Below, in pieces: positions 50,101 to 57,514 of a stretch of 64,000 bases of DNA. The first letter of the stretch is position 1. Each line of letters begins with the position of its first letter. Origin of the DNA: Actinomadura barringtoniae (GTDB taxonomy: Bacteria > Actinomycetota > Actinomycetes > Streptosporangiales > Streptosporangiaceae); contig NZ_JAGEOJ010000012.1 in assembly GCF_017573505.1 (NCBI RefSeq), forward strand, positions 124,001 to 188,000. The letters are read 5' to 3'. Position numbers and translations under genes: made by a program. A model generated the notes under the pieces. It did not search any database. It saw nothing but the letters and a program-made list of their open reading frames with translations, and was not told where the DNA came from.

Positions 50101-50387
50101 AGGACTCGCTGGTCTTCCTCAACCTGTCCGAAACCGACGTCGCCGATCTGGAACCCCTTCGCGGGGCCAAGGACCTGAACACTCTTCACCTCGTCAACTG
50201 CACTCGCGTCACGGACCTGAGCCCGCTGGCCGACCTCCCGAAGCTGGAGTTCCTCTACATCTCCGGCATGACACCGGGCATCGACGTCTCGCCGCTGGCG
50301 GGCAACCGCAAGGTCGAGATCTACTACGACGCAGGCCAGGAGATCCGCGGAGGCGAGCCGTTCAAGCGTCGCCTGAAGATCTTCTAG
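47151..50387 (+). CDS. STAND NTPase: helical N-terminal domain, NACHT, leucine-rich repeats
   Basis: 1,078 residues; GTG 47151, no Shine-Dalgarno seen. Residues 1-230: helical N-terminal domain with early VAVFGVGRSVAQLAVRRWL, matching the NACHT N-terminal helical (NNH) class in layout. NACHT: Walker A LLRGEAGGGKSTLLRWL (about 280-293), Walker B ALLLVDGVDEITG (361-371), sensor VIVTSRPAA (about 396), winged-helix/helical part ending in FVHRTVQEYLAAK (about 593). Residues about 600-800 are helical; 811-1078 hold roughly nine LRR-like repeats (LDYIWLTRCENIADFSPL, TVLNLSGTRIDSVAPL, LVFLNLSETDVADLEPL). Such bacterial NACHT proteins can defend against phages; LRRs would sense a ligand. No effector gene is adjacent. 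Convergent TetR gene overlaps by 4 bp. Confidence 0.92.
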   Translation: MSVEVAVFGVGRSVAQLAVRRWLAGRSAKGTAAKDLAELVKVGFPDEIKRRRATRQFEDIADSVGERLLTFARQEFGGLADGDREAVLFEVVRTLDGADLSDDAFFAADADPVKLSRSLRARLPEREARFQLGEAGARLYEVVLDECCDCLARIIVHLPQFEPRASVETLGRLSGLADQVGAVLARLPARTLAAPEGQSHDEEFTRRYLASISENLDTLELFGVRFERLTRPQTTLSVAYISLNVSDEIVRRPKDWRFEEERESSSIRVEAALGEHRLMLLRGEAGGGKSTLLRWLAVMAARGAFTDELAEWNGCTPFLIKLRSHATGPLPRPEEYLDDVAGNLSGLMPRGWVHRRLTSGRALLLVDGVDEITGARRQQVRQWLKEIVNEFRGIRVIVTSRPAAADAKWLRAEGFASAFLEQLGPSDIRALVQQWHTAVLAGDELPCAPERLPSYEARLLARFEAAPHLRMLASSPLLAAVLCALNLDREALPRDRMGLYAAALDLLLETRDARRGVPQAAQLERDQKVRVLQDIAWHLSTSGRVELPKPMVERVIATRLASMPQVDARASDVLEALLQRSGIIREPVLGRIDFVHRTVQEYLAAKQAADLGDMDLLIQNAHRDQWRETVIMAAGHANEPLRRELVSGLLARITNEPSRARVLKLVVVACLETLPSVPSDLAREIDRCLDDLVPPRSLAAARSLATAGEAVLSRLPQTLDGLSDAAAQAAVRTTWMINGPASLDVLARYARDPRHSVQWEVGEAWQYFDTDEYADRVLAGAAHADHTLRPTTARQVKALGRLRPRPEITAYPDGVSGFDFLNVHAASLRQLMLYWNEPGADLSLLPRMPNLRDLTIRLPGMPDLDFLNDIPPLDYIWLTRCENIADFSPLDRHMPLEGLVLFRSHQLTSLDMLPPLTTLGTLGLDDSALTCGLHDVVAAAPNLTVLYLSGCGWVTALEPLEALRPTVLNLSGTRIDSVAPLANQDSLVFLNLSETDVADLEPLRGAKDLNTLHLVNCTRVTDLSPLADLPKLEFLYISGMTPGIDVSPLAGNRKVEIYYDAGQEIRGGEPFKRRLKIF

Positions 50388-50998
50388 GCGGGCGCGGCGG
50401 TCAGGGTGTCCCAGGCGGCCATGGAGCAGGCGATGACGGTTTCCAGTTCGTCGCGGGTGGCGCCGTCGCGGGCCTGGATGGACAGGCCCTGCACGACGGT
50501 CGTGTAGTAGCGCGCGATGCCGTTGAGGCCGTCGGGCTGTTTGGCGAGGTCGCCTTCGGTGACGCCGCGGTCGAGCCGGTCCCTGATGGTGGTGAACATG
50601 TCGCGGCGGGCGTCGGCGAGGAACTCGCGTACCGAGTGGTTCTCCACGGCGCCGGTGGGGGCGGCGAGGATGAGCATGCAGTAGTGCGGGGTGTCGGGCC
50701 CGGTGATCTGGTCGGCGGTGGCGCGCAGCATGGCGTGGACCGCCTCCCGCGCGGTGGGCTCGTCGCTCAGCGCGTCCCGGGGCGGACCGCCTGAGGCCGT
50801 GCCGTACAGGGCCATGACCTGGCGGAACAGGTCCTCCTTGCTGCCGAAGCACGCGTAGATGCTGGCCGAGGCGATCCCCATGGCCCGGGCGAGGTCGTTG
50901 ATCGATGTGCCCTCGTAACCCCGTTCCCAGAACACGTCCAGCGCCTGGTGAAGGGCGGTGTCCGGGTCGAACGTGCGGGGCCTGCCGCGAGTGGCCAT
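50384..50998 (-). CDS. TetR-family transcriptional regulator
   Basis: 204 residues from ATG 50998 (GAGAGG upstream); a 12-codon extension to 51034 overlaps the operator. RPRTFDPDTALHQALDVFWERGYEGTSINDLARAMGIASASIYACFGSKEDLFRQ is a clear AcrR-type HTH of the YxaF/LmrA-like group. Divergent from a quinone oxidoreductase gene, with two direct repeats in the gap. It probably represses both. Stop overlaps the NACHT gene end by 4 bp. Confidence 0.9.
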   Translation of the reverse strand: MATRGRPRTFDPDTALHQALDVFWERGYEGTSINDLARAMGIASASIYACFGSKEDLFRQVMALYGTASGGPPRDALSDEPTAREAVHAMLRATADQITGPDTPHYCMLILAAPTGAVENHSVREFLADARRDMFTTIRDRLDRGVTEGDLAKQPDGLNGIARYYTTVVQGLSIQARDGATRDELETVIACSMAAWDTLTAAPA

Positions 50999-51015
50999 CG
51001 AATACCTCTCGGTAC

Positions 51016-51094
51016 TTGTTTGTCGTTCGATCAATTATACCTTGACCGGTGTCGTCCGTGCGTGGGACGGTTTGTTTGTCGTTCGATAAACAAA
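51016..51094. promoter_or_regulatory. Direct repeats / palindrome, TetR operator
   Basis: TTGTTTGTCGTTCGAT occurs at 51016-51031 and 51072-51087, exactly 56 bp apart. The second copy sits in a dyad TTTGTTT(51071-51077)-N10-AAACAAA(51088-51094). One copy lies by each divergent start, so a single repressor can control both. Confidence 0.8.
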
Positions 51095-51110
51095 TAGATA
51101 GGCGACCATC

Positions 51111-52109
51111 ATGAGCGTTCCCCCGACCATGCGCGCCCTGCGGCAGCAATCCCTGAACGGCCCGCGCGGCCTGAGCCTGACCACCGAGGCGCCGGTGCCG
51201 AGCCCGGGCCCCGGCGAGGTCCTGATCCGCGTCACCGCCGCCGGCGTCAACTTCGTCGACCTCTCGCAGTCGCGCGGCACGTTCGCGGGCGGCCCGCATC
51301 CGCCGTACGTGGCGGGCATCGAGGGCGCCGGCGAGATCGTCGCCGTCGGCGAGGGGGTGAACGGCCTGGAGCCCGGCACACACGTCATCAGCGTCGACAT
51401 CACGGGCGGCGCGTTCGCCGAGTACATGGCGCTGCCCGCAGCCGCCGCGCTCCCGACACCCGAGGGCTGGAACGACGAGCAGGCGCTGGGCCTGGTCGTC
51501 AACTGGCCGACCGCGCTGGCGGCGCTCAAGCCGCTGGGCGCCCTCGCCGCGGGCCAGACCGTCCTCATCCACGCCGCCGCCGGCGCGACCGGCCAGGCCG
51601 CCGTCAGGATGGCCAAGCACTACGGCGTTACGGTGATCGCCGCCGCCTCACCCAGCAAGCACGAGGTCGTACGAGCACTCGGCGCCGACCACGTCATCGA
51701 CGCCTGGAGCCCCGACCTCGCCTCCGACGTCCTGCAACTGACCGACGGCGAAGGCGTCGACCTGGTGCTGGAATCGGTCGGCGGCCCGACCTTGGACGCC
51801 AGCCTGGCCGCCGCCAAGCGCGTCACCGGCCGCGTGGTCGTCTTCGGCCTGGCCGCCGGCGAAGCCCCGTTCACCAACTGGGATCTGGTCTACAAGCACC
51901 AGGTCCACGTCATCGGCCTGAACATCGGCATCCTCATCCAGTCCGCACCGCAGATCTTCGGCGAGGTCATGGGCGAGATGTTCGGCCTGCTCGCAGCCGG
52001 AGTCCTCACCCCCACCCAGCCCACCACCTACGACCTGGCAGAGGGTCCAAAGGCGCTCGCCGAACTGGAAGCGCGAGCCACCATAGGCAAGCTCGCCCTA
52101 CTGCCCTAG
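51111..52109 (+). CDS. Zinc-independent MDR oxidoreductase (NADPH:quinone reductase type)
   Basis: 332 residues. GroES-like domain (VLIRVTAAGVNFVDLSQSRG, YVAGIEGAGEIVAVGEGV), Rossmann domain GQTVLIHAAAGATGQAAVRMAKHYG and VDLVLESVGGPTLD. No structural or catalytic zinc ligands, so it is of the quinone oxidoreductase branch (crotonyl-CoA/QOR-like). NADPH-dependent; electrophile detoxification is the usual role and fits TetR control. Start ATG 51111 after weak purines. Confidence 0.9.
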   Translation: MSVPPTMRALRQQSLNGPRGLSLTTEAPVPSPGPGEVLIRVTAAGVNFVDLSQSRGTFAGGPHPPYVAGIEGAGEIVAVGEGVNGLEPGTHVISVDITGGAFAEYMALPAAAALPTPEGWNDEQALGLVVNWPTALAALKPLGALAAGQTVLIHAAAGATGQAAVRMAKHYGVTVIAAASPSKHEVVRALGADHVIDAWSPDLASDVLQLTDGEGVDLVLESVGGPTLDASLAAAKRVTGRVVVFGLAAGEAPFTNWDLVYKHQVHVIGLNIGILIQSAPQIFGEVMGEMFGLLAAGVLTPTQPTTYDLAEGPKALAELEARATIGKLALLP

Positions 52110-52168
52110 CTCGGCGCGCCTCCACCGCCCGCGTTTCAACCACATCACCCTCCTCCTACAATCCCCCA

Positions 52169-53647
52169 ATGGTGACCTTCCAGGTCGACGACGTCGCCCC
52201 AGCCGCCGAGCCCCTCCCCACCCAGCCGCTCGGCGGGCTCTTCCCCGAGGCACTCCTGGTGGGCGGCGACCCGGCCCTCCCCGTTCTGGAGCCGGACGGC
52301 GTTCACCCGCTGCTCAGTGCGGTCGGCCGCGCGTTCGCCGATCACCGCCCGCTCGTGCTCTCCCCCGACGCGGTGTGGCTGACCATCGCGCAGGGTGTGG
52401 CCCAGCACGTACGCCTGAACGCCGAAGAGCTCCGTTCACGCCTGGTCTCCCATGAGGTCCGCAAGCGCCTCACTGTCCTCCATGACGGCCCGATGCCCAC
52501 CGACGCCGCCTCCTGGCAGCACGTCGCCGAATCGTTCAGCAAGCTCCTGGCCGCCGAGGTCGACGACACCGACCTCTTCGAGTGCGACTTCTCGACCAGC
52601 ACGGACACCGACCGCATCGCCGGCCGCGTCACGATGCTCGACGCGTACTCCTCCTACTTCGCCCTCTGGATGGTCTGCGTCTGCGGCATCCCGAGCATCA
52701 CCCTGACCGGCACCGTCGAGGACTGGCAGAAGATCCGCACCCGGGTGGACGCCCTGGAGTCCTTCGACCTGGCGACCTGGTGCCGTTCACTCAGACCCAT
52801 CACCGACCACTTCGTCCGCGCCGCCTCCGGAGACGTGGACACCGCGTTCTGGCAGCGCATCTACAGCCCCGCCGACGCCTACGGCGGCGACGTCATCACC
52901 GGCTGGATCGCCCGCCTCTACCCGTACCTCACGAACTCCGGCGCGCAAGACCGCCCCAACCCGCTCCTCGACCTCCCCATCGACGAGCCGCGCAACGACA
53001 CCAGTCCCGGCATCCGCAGCGACAGCGTGCCCGCGACGCTCTCCCAGGCGATCGTCAACATCAACGATCGAGTAACCGGCGCCAACAAGGCCGTAGCACT
53101 CCACGCAGGCGTGACCGGCATCGCCCAAGCCCCCGACGGAGCCCTCCGCCCCGTCTCCGGCTGGCACCTGACCCCCGCAACGATCCAGATCGACGAAGTG
53201 ATCGACCGCATCATCCGCGACCACGAGACCACCCCGCCCGAGCCCGGCCACTCCTGGAGTTCGCCCGCCGATCTGGTGGCGATCTACCGCCGCATGGGCT
53301 CGGCGACCCTCTTCAACAACACCTGGCGCCTTCTGCCCGCCGCCGACCAAGGACGCGTCTTTCGCGGACCGGACCACTTCTCCCTCACCACGGTCATCGA
53401 CCTGCCCGACGGCCGGAGCATCGCCGCCGCAGCCGACAACCGCACCCAGACCCACCACTGGATCACCTGCCGCATCCAGCGCTCGAACGAACCGTTCGGC
53501 GACGACCACCTGCTCGACGACCCCGCCGACATCCCCGTCTACGGCACATCCCTTGCGATGCTCCTCGACGCCGCCCTCGACGCCAACGGCGACATCTCCC
53601 ACCTGGAAACCACCCGCCTAGCCCACCTAGAAACCCCCACCACCTAG
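52169..53647 (+). CDS. DUF4419 domain protein
   Basis: 492 residues. Matches the DUF4419 family by its core: HPLLSAVGRAFADHRPLVLSPDAVWLTIAQGVAQHV, VDDTDLFECDFSTST, YFALWMVCVCGIPSITLTGTVEDWQKI, FWQRIYSPADAYGGDVITGWIARLYPYL. The second half (residues about 280-492) is less conserved; it may be a separate domain. Function is unknown; the family occurs in fungi and scattered bacteria. Transcribed from its own start after a 59-bp gap. The GC-rich 3' end is followed by an A/T-richer gap. Confidence 0.87.
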   Translation: MVTFQVDDVAPAAEPLPTQPLGGLFPEALLVGGDPALPVLEPDGVHPLLSAVGRAFADHRPLVLSPDAVWLTIAQGVAQHVRLNAEELRSRLVSHEVRKRLTVLHDGPMPTDAASWQHVAESFSKLLAAEVDDTDLFECDFSTSTDTDRIAGRVTMLDAYSSYFALWMVCVCGIPSITLTGTVEDWQKIRTRVDALESFDLATWCRSLRPITDHFVRAASGDVDTAFWQRIYSPADAYGGDVITGWIARLYPYLTNSGAQDRPNPLLDLPIDEPRNDTSPGIRSDSVPATLSQAIVNINDRVTGANKAVALHAGVTGIAQAPDGALRPVSGWHLTPATIQIDEVIDRIIRDHETTPPEPGHSWSSPADLVAIYRRMGSATLFNNTWRLLPAADQGRVFRGPDHFSLTTVIDLPDGRSIAAAADNRTQTHHWITCRIQRSNEPFGDDHLLDDPADIPVYGTSLAMLLDAALDANGDISHLETTRLAHLETPTT

Positions 53648-53886
53648 GCGGTCCAGCTCGGAGCACACGGCGTCTGCGTCAGCGGTACGAATAGCGTTCA
53701 CTCTCATTCCATTGCAAAGCTCCGCGCTCGGTCATTGCGTTGAATGCCAGGGACATTGCAATGATTCTCAGGTATCGACCTGCGCATATGCCTGTTTGAC
53801 GCAACGGATTTGTTGCATAGATTTGGAATGCAACGTAGCGTTTGCGTTGTTCGAAACAACGAGGAACACGAACGCAGGAGACCACG
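53648..53886 (+). promoter_or_regulatory. Promoter/operator region of the DUF4097 gene
   Basis: 239 bp of clearly lower GC than the rest, with many TTGCAA/ATTGCAAT-like words (CATTGCAATG at about 53754) and a perfect dyad CGTTGTT-CGA-AACAACG at 53845-53861, about 15 bases before the ribosome site GGAG. TTGTTGCATAGATTTGG (53811-53827) may hold promoter hexamers. No coding frame is convincing. Confidence 0.6.
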
Positions 53887-54549
53887 ATGCAGACCTTCGC
53901 CGCCACCGCCCCGATCACCACCGTCCTGGACATCCCCGCCGGCCAGATCCAGCTCATCGCCGCCGACCGCGCCGACGCCACCGTCGAGGTCCAGCCCGCG
54001 GACGCCTCCAAGGGCCGCGATGTGAAGGCCGCCGAGCAGACCAGCGTCGACTTCCGCGACGGGATCCTGCGGATCCAGACCGCGGTCAAGAACCAGCTGA
54101 TGGGCCCGTCTGGCGCCGTTCAGGTCACCGTGCACCTGCCCGCCGGGTCGGCCGTCCAGGGCAAGGTTGCCAGCGCCGACGTCCACAGCACCGGGCCGCT
54201 CGGCGAGGTCAGCTTCGAGGCCGCACACGGGCAGCTCACCTTCGACGAGACCGGCGACGCCCAGCTGACCGTGCAGGCCGGAGACGTCCAGGTCGGCCGC
54301 CTCAACGGATCCGCCACGATCACCACCAGCAAGGGCGACATCCGCATCGCCGAGGCCACGGGTGGAGCGCTGGTGCTGACCACGCAGGCCGGTGAGATCT
54401 CGGTCGGCGCCGCCACCGGAGTCTCGGCCTCCCTGGACGCCAGCACCAGCAGCGGCCGCGTCCACAACACGCTCAAGAACGACGGCACCAGCCAGCTCAC
54501 GATTCAGGCCACCACCTCGGTCGGCGACATCGTCGCCCGCAGCCTCTGA
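53887..54549 (+). CDS. DUF4097 family beta-strand repeat protein
   Basis: 220 residues, GGAG before ATG. Almost wholly short beta strands in a right-handed repeat: VTVHLPAGSAVQGKVASADVHSTGPLGEVSFEAAHGQL, VQAGDVQVGRLNGSATITTSKGDIRIAEATG, ASTSSGRVHNTL. This is the DUF4097/adhesin-like fold. No signal peptide or membrane helix, so it is probably cytoplasmic or acts at the membrane through a partner. In many actinomycetes a small HTH/HicB-like gene precedes it; none is found here, only an operator-like dyad. A strong terminator follows. Confidence 0.88.
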   Translation: MQTFAATAPITTVLDIPAGQIQLIAADRADATVEVQPADASKGRDVKAAEQTSVDFRDGILRIQTAVKNQLMGPSGAVQVTVHLPAGSAVQGKVASADVHSTGPLGEVSFEAAHGQLTFDETGDAQLTVQAGDVQVGRLNGSATITTSKGDIRIAEATGGALVLTTQAGEISVGAATGVSASLDASTSSGRVHNTLKNDGTSQLTIQATTSVGDIVARSL

Positions 54550-54566
54550 CCGTGAACCGGCCGAAC

Positions 54567-54598
54567 AGGGCCGTCAGACCACCAGGTCTGACGGCCCT
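54567..54598 (+). terminator. Terminator after the DUF4097 gene
   Basis: Perfect 14-bp hairpin AGGGCCGTCAGACC-ACCA-GGTCTGACGGCCCT, starting 18 bases after the stop; no U-tract. Confidence 0.88.
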
Positions 54599-54609
54599 GA
54601 GCCTTAGGG

Positions 54610-55083
54610 TTGAACGGCCTGGTGAGCGACGATGAGGCGGAGAGGGCCGTGCTGGAGGAACTGCCGGATGGTCTGTGGGCTACTCAATATGTCGGTGACC
54701 GTTTTCCGGGGTCGCCGAAGGTGGCCGAGAGGCCCGGGCTCGCCGACGGGGCCAACTGCCAGCTGTTCGCTTACGAAGTGCTCAGATGGTTCGGGCTCGA
54801 CCCGCCCGATCTGCGGTCGAGTGAGCTTTGGGCTGATGTGGAGTGCACCCGGCGGGTGACGGAGGCACGCCCATTGGACCTGGTCCTGTTCAACGCCACC
54901 GAGGACGCGTGGGGCGCACACGTAGGCGTCTGCGTCGGCGACGATCAGATCCTGCACCTGTGCGCCGAGCTCGGCCGCCCCGCCGTGTGGAGCCGGCAGC
55001 AGTTCCATGAACGGGAGCGGTATCGGACTCTGATCGGCATCAAACGCGTCGTTCGGCGGGAAGGGAGGACAGCCAGCTGGTGA
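54610..55083 (+). CDS. NlpC/P60-like cysteine peptidase/amidase-fold protein
   Basis: 157 residues, start uncertain (TTG 54610 or GTG 54622, neither with a strong site). GANCQLFAYEVLRWFG supplies a Cys at the N-cap of a helix; HVGVCVGDDQILHLCAELGRPAVWS supplies the His and following strand, as in NlpC/P60 papain-like enzymes. No signal peptide, so an intracellular role or a substrate other than peptidoglycan is likely. Tail overlaps the convergent epoxide hydrolase by 44 bp. Confidence 0.78.
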   Translation: MNGLVSDDEAERAVLEELPDGLWATQYVGDRFPGSPKVAERPGLADGANCQLFAYEVLRWFGLDPPDLRSSELWADVECTRRVTEARPLDLVLFNATEDAWGAHVGVCVGDDQILHLCAELGRPAVWSRQQFHERERYRTLIGIKRVVRREGRTASW

Positions 55084-56017
55084 GGAGTTCGTTCACCTCG
55101 TCGCGGCGTTCCTGCTGGATCCAGTGGCCGCAGCCTTCGAGGATGTGCGAGGACACCAAGCCGGGCAGCGTCTCGGGGTAAGCCTTGATGGCGTCGGCCA
55201 TCCAGGTGGTGGAGGCGTCCAGCTCGCCGCCGATGAAGAGGGACGGCTGGGTGATGGGGGCGCCGTCGTGGGCGGCGAGGTCCTCCCAGTCGCGGTCCAT
55301 GTTGCGATAGCGGGCCAGTCCGCCGCTCAAGCCGGTTCGTTCGAACTCCGTTGCGTAGACGTCCAGGTCGTCGTTGGTCAGCCAGGTGGGCTGGCGGTCC
55401 GCAGGGAAGCGGTCGCGTAGCTTTCCGCCCGGGGAGACGAAGTGCGGGTCCGGGGCGTCGGCGGACGGCATGGTGTCGGCCGACAGGGCGGCGTAGAAGC
55501 CGGCCAGCCAGCCGCGGACGTCCGGCTCGATCTCGGCCTCGGCCCGGCCGGGTTCCTGGAAATAGCTGACGTAGAACTCCTGCTCGGGTCCACCGATCTG
55601 CGCGAAGATCTCGCTCGGTCGTGGGCCGCCGCGCGGGGCGTACGGAACGCTGAGCAGACCGACCGCGCTGAAGACGTCGGGCCGGAGGAGGGCGGAGTCG
55701 GCGGCGATGTTCGCGCCCCAGTCGTGGCCGATGATGACCGCCGTCTGCTCGCCCAGGGCCTGGACCACGGCGACGTTGTCCTCGACCAGGTTCAGCATCC
55801 GGTAGGCGGACAGGTCTCCTGGCTTGGATGAACGGCCGTAGCCCTGGACGTCAATGGCCGCGACCCGGTATCCGGCCGCGGCCAGGACCGGCAGCTGATG
55901 CCGCCAGGAATACCAGGATTCAGGGAACCCGTGCACCAAGAGGACCAGCGGCCCCTCCCCCTGCTCGACCAGGTGGATGCGGCCCGCGGACGTGGTGACC
56001 AAACGATGCTCTGCCAT
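55040..56017 (-). CDS. Alpha/beta hydrolase, soluble epoxide hydrolase type
   Basis: 325 residues. HGFPESWYSWRHQLPVLAAAGYRV (oxyanion), IDVQGYGRSSKP, nucleophile Asp in IIGHDWGANIA (about 103), lid residues with Tyr, late acid, and GHWIQQERRDEVN with the catalytic His. The Asp nucleophile and HGFPESW motif distinguish epoxide hydrolases from esterases. ATG 56017 is chosen, with TTG 56020 just before it. Same strand as, and 92 bp downstream of, the methyltransferase. Confidence 0.92.
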   Translation of the reverse strand: MAEHRLVTTSAGRIHLVEQGEGPLVLLVHGFPESWYSWRHQLPVLAAAGYRVAAIDVQGYGRSSKPGDLSAYRMLNLVEDNVAVVQALGEQTAVIIGHDWGANIAADSALLRPDVFSAVGLLSVPYAPRGGPRPSEIFAQIGGPEQEFYVSYFQEPGRAEAEIEPDVRGWLAGFYAALSADTMPSADAPDPHFVSPGGKLRDRFPADRQPTWLTNDDLDVYATEFERTGLSGGLARYRNMDRDWEDLAAHDGAPITQPSLFIGGELDASTTWMADAIKAYPETLPGLVSSHILEGCGHWIQQERRDEVNELLTSWLSSLPAERRV

Positions 56018-56111
56018 CAATCCCCCGAACGTGCGTGGCGGTCCATCCTCTTCATCATCTGTTGCGGGTGTGAGCAGTGATGAATCACCCCCCCGTTCAG
56101 CGGATTCGCCG

Positions 56112-56870
56112 CTAGCCGCGCGGGCGGGCGTAGCCGAGGTAGGTGACGATCGGCTTGCCGTCCGGCTCGAGAACGAAGCCGGTCATGCCCGGGATCGCGT
56201 CGTCGCCGATCTTCCCCTTCCGGCGCGCGACGGTGGCCCGGACCAGGTCGAGAACGTTCTTGGGCTTGAACGAGCAGACATCCTCGTTCCGCAGCCCATG
56301 TGCGGCGAGCGCGGCCGTGACCTCCTCCGGTGTCCGCAGGCGAGCCGCGCTGTAGCGGCCGGGAGGCATGATGCGGGTGAACGGCAGCGCCTGGAAGGCC
56401 CCGAGGTAGATCAGCCGGGAGACCGGCGTCCGATTGACGGTGTCGTAGAAGAGAACGCCGTCCGGCCGCAGCAGGCGAGCGGCATGCGAGACGACCCGCT
56501 CCAGATCTTCGGTGATCTCGAACGTGTCGGCGTAGAAGACGACGTCGAACGCCGCGTCGGCCTGCCCGGGTTCCTCGGCAGGCGCGGTCGCATACTCGAC
56601 ACCACCTCCGTCCGCCTCGCGTGCCATAGCAGTCGCTCCCGCAGACGGGTCGAGAGCCACCACGTTCATCCCCAGCCCGGCCAGCCCGCGAGCCAGCAAC
56701 CCGCGCCCACTGCCGACCACCAGGGCCGAGCGCCCGTCCGGCTCGATCCCGAGCCTGCGCAGCACCGAGCTCACGTACTCCAGCCGTACGTCCTGGAAGG
56801 TGAGGGCGCGGATGTGGCGGCCGTCGATGGCGCTGGACGTACGCGAGTCGAGTTCGATCGCCGGTCCCAT
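56112..56870 (-). CDS. SAM-dependent class I methyltransferase
   Basis: 252 residues. SAM-binding motif I ALVVGSGRGLLARGLAGLGMNVVALDPSAGA, acidic loop ALDPS, motif II FDVVFYADTFEITEDLERVV, then LLRPDGVLFYDTVNRT. It resembles UbiG/Coq3-type O-methyltransferases in order of segments, but substrate is unknown. Divergent from an HxlR gene with a 13-bp inverted repeat between, so probably repressed by it. Confidence 0.9.
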   Translation of the reverse strand: MGPAIELDSRTSSAIDGRHIRALTFQDVRLEYVSSVLRRLGIEPDGRSALVVGSGRGLLARGLAGLGMNVVALDPSAGATAMAREADGGGVEYATAPAEEPGQADAAFDVVFYADTFEITEDLERVVSHAARLLRPDGVLFYDTVNRTPVSRLIYLGAFQALPFTRIMPPGRYSAARLRTPEEVTAALAAHGLRNEDVCSFKPKNVLDLVRATVARRKGKIGDDAIPGMTGFVLEPDGKPIVTYLGYARPRG

Positions 56871-56884
56871 GATCCTCCTCAGCT

Positions 56885-56930
56885 TTGAGTTCCCTTAAGA
56901 AACCTAGACTAGTCCCCTAAGGGAACTCAA
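56885..56930. promoter_or_regulatory. HxlR operator: 13-bp inverted repeat
   Basis: TTGAGTTCCCTTA (56885-56897) and TAAGGGAACTCAA (56918-56930) are perfect 13-bp arms with 20 bases between, in the 74-bp divergent gap of methyltransferase and HxlR genes. GAAACCTAGACTAGT between them may contain the promoters. Confidence 0.85.
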
Positions 56931-56944
56931 GTACACTCGGGGGC

Positions 56945-57445
56945 GTGACCAGGACCTCTCTCACCGACGTCGCGTGCTCGATCGCGCGCGCCACCGACCT
57001 GTTCGCGGACGCGTGGACGGCGCTGATCATGAGGGACGTCCTGGTGGGCGTGAACCGCTTCGACGACCTGGCCCGCGACCTCGGCATCTCCCGCAAGATC
57101 CTGGCCGCCCGCCTGGCCCGCCTCGTCGAGGAAGGCGTCCTGACCCGCGAGCGCTACCAAGAGCACCCTCCCCGCGAGCACTACCTGGCGACCGAGAAGG
57201 GCAAGGAGCTCTACCCCGTCCTCCTCGCGCTGATGCGATGGGGTGACCGCTGGTACGGCGAGTCCGGCCCGCCCGTACGCATCCATCACCTGGATTGCGG
57301 CCACGACACCGAGGCCGTCACAACGTGCGGCAATTGCGGACACGAACTGACCGCCGACAACACCACCCAACTGCCCGGCCCCGGCGGCCGCATCGGCCCC
57401 GGCACCCACGTGCTCGGCCCCCTCATCGCCTCCCGCGACACCTGA
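56945..57445 (+). CDS. HxlR-family regulator with C-terminal zinc ribbon-like segment
   Basis: 166 residues; GTG 56945. HxlR winged HTH: CSIARATDLFADAWTALIMRDVLVGVNRFDDLARDLGISRKILAARLARLVEEGVLTR, wing PPREHYLATEKGKELYP. After about residue 113 comes LDCGHDTEAVTTCGNCGHEL, a Cys/His cluster that can bind zinc, with a disordered Gly/Pro end. The N-terminal Cys (VACSIARA) is the usual redox-sensitive residue of the family. Likely represses the methyltransferase operon through the 13-bp dyads. Confidence 0.9.
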   Translation: MTRTSLTDVACSIARATDLFADAWTALIMRDVLVGVNRFDDLARDLGISRKILAARLARLVEEGVLTRERYQEHPPREHYLATEKGKELYPVLLALMRWGDRWYGESGPPVRIHHLDCGHDTEAVTTCGNCGHELTADNTTQLPGPGGRIGPGTHVLGPLIASRDT

Positions 57446-57514
57446 CGACGCCACGCACCGCGTAACCCCCGGGCGTATTCATCATCGACACTCCAAACAC
57501 AAGGGGGATCTTTG

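Noticed and set aside
52582..53694. A 370-codon plus-strand frame overlapping DUF4419 in another phase
   Set aside because: Extreme Arg/Pro/His content; the DUF4419 frame has clear homology.
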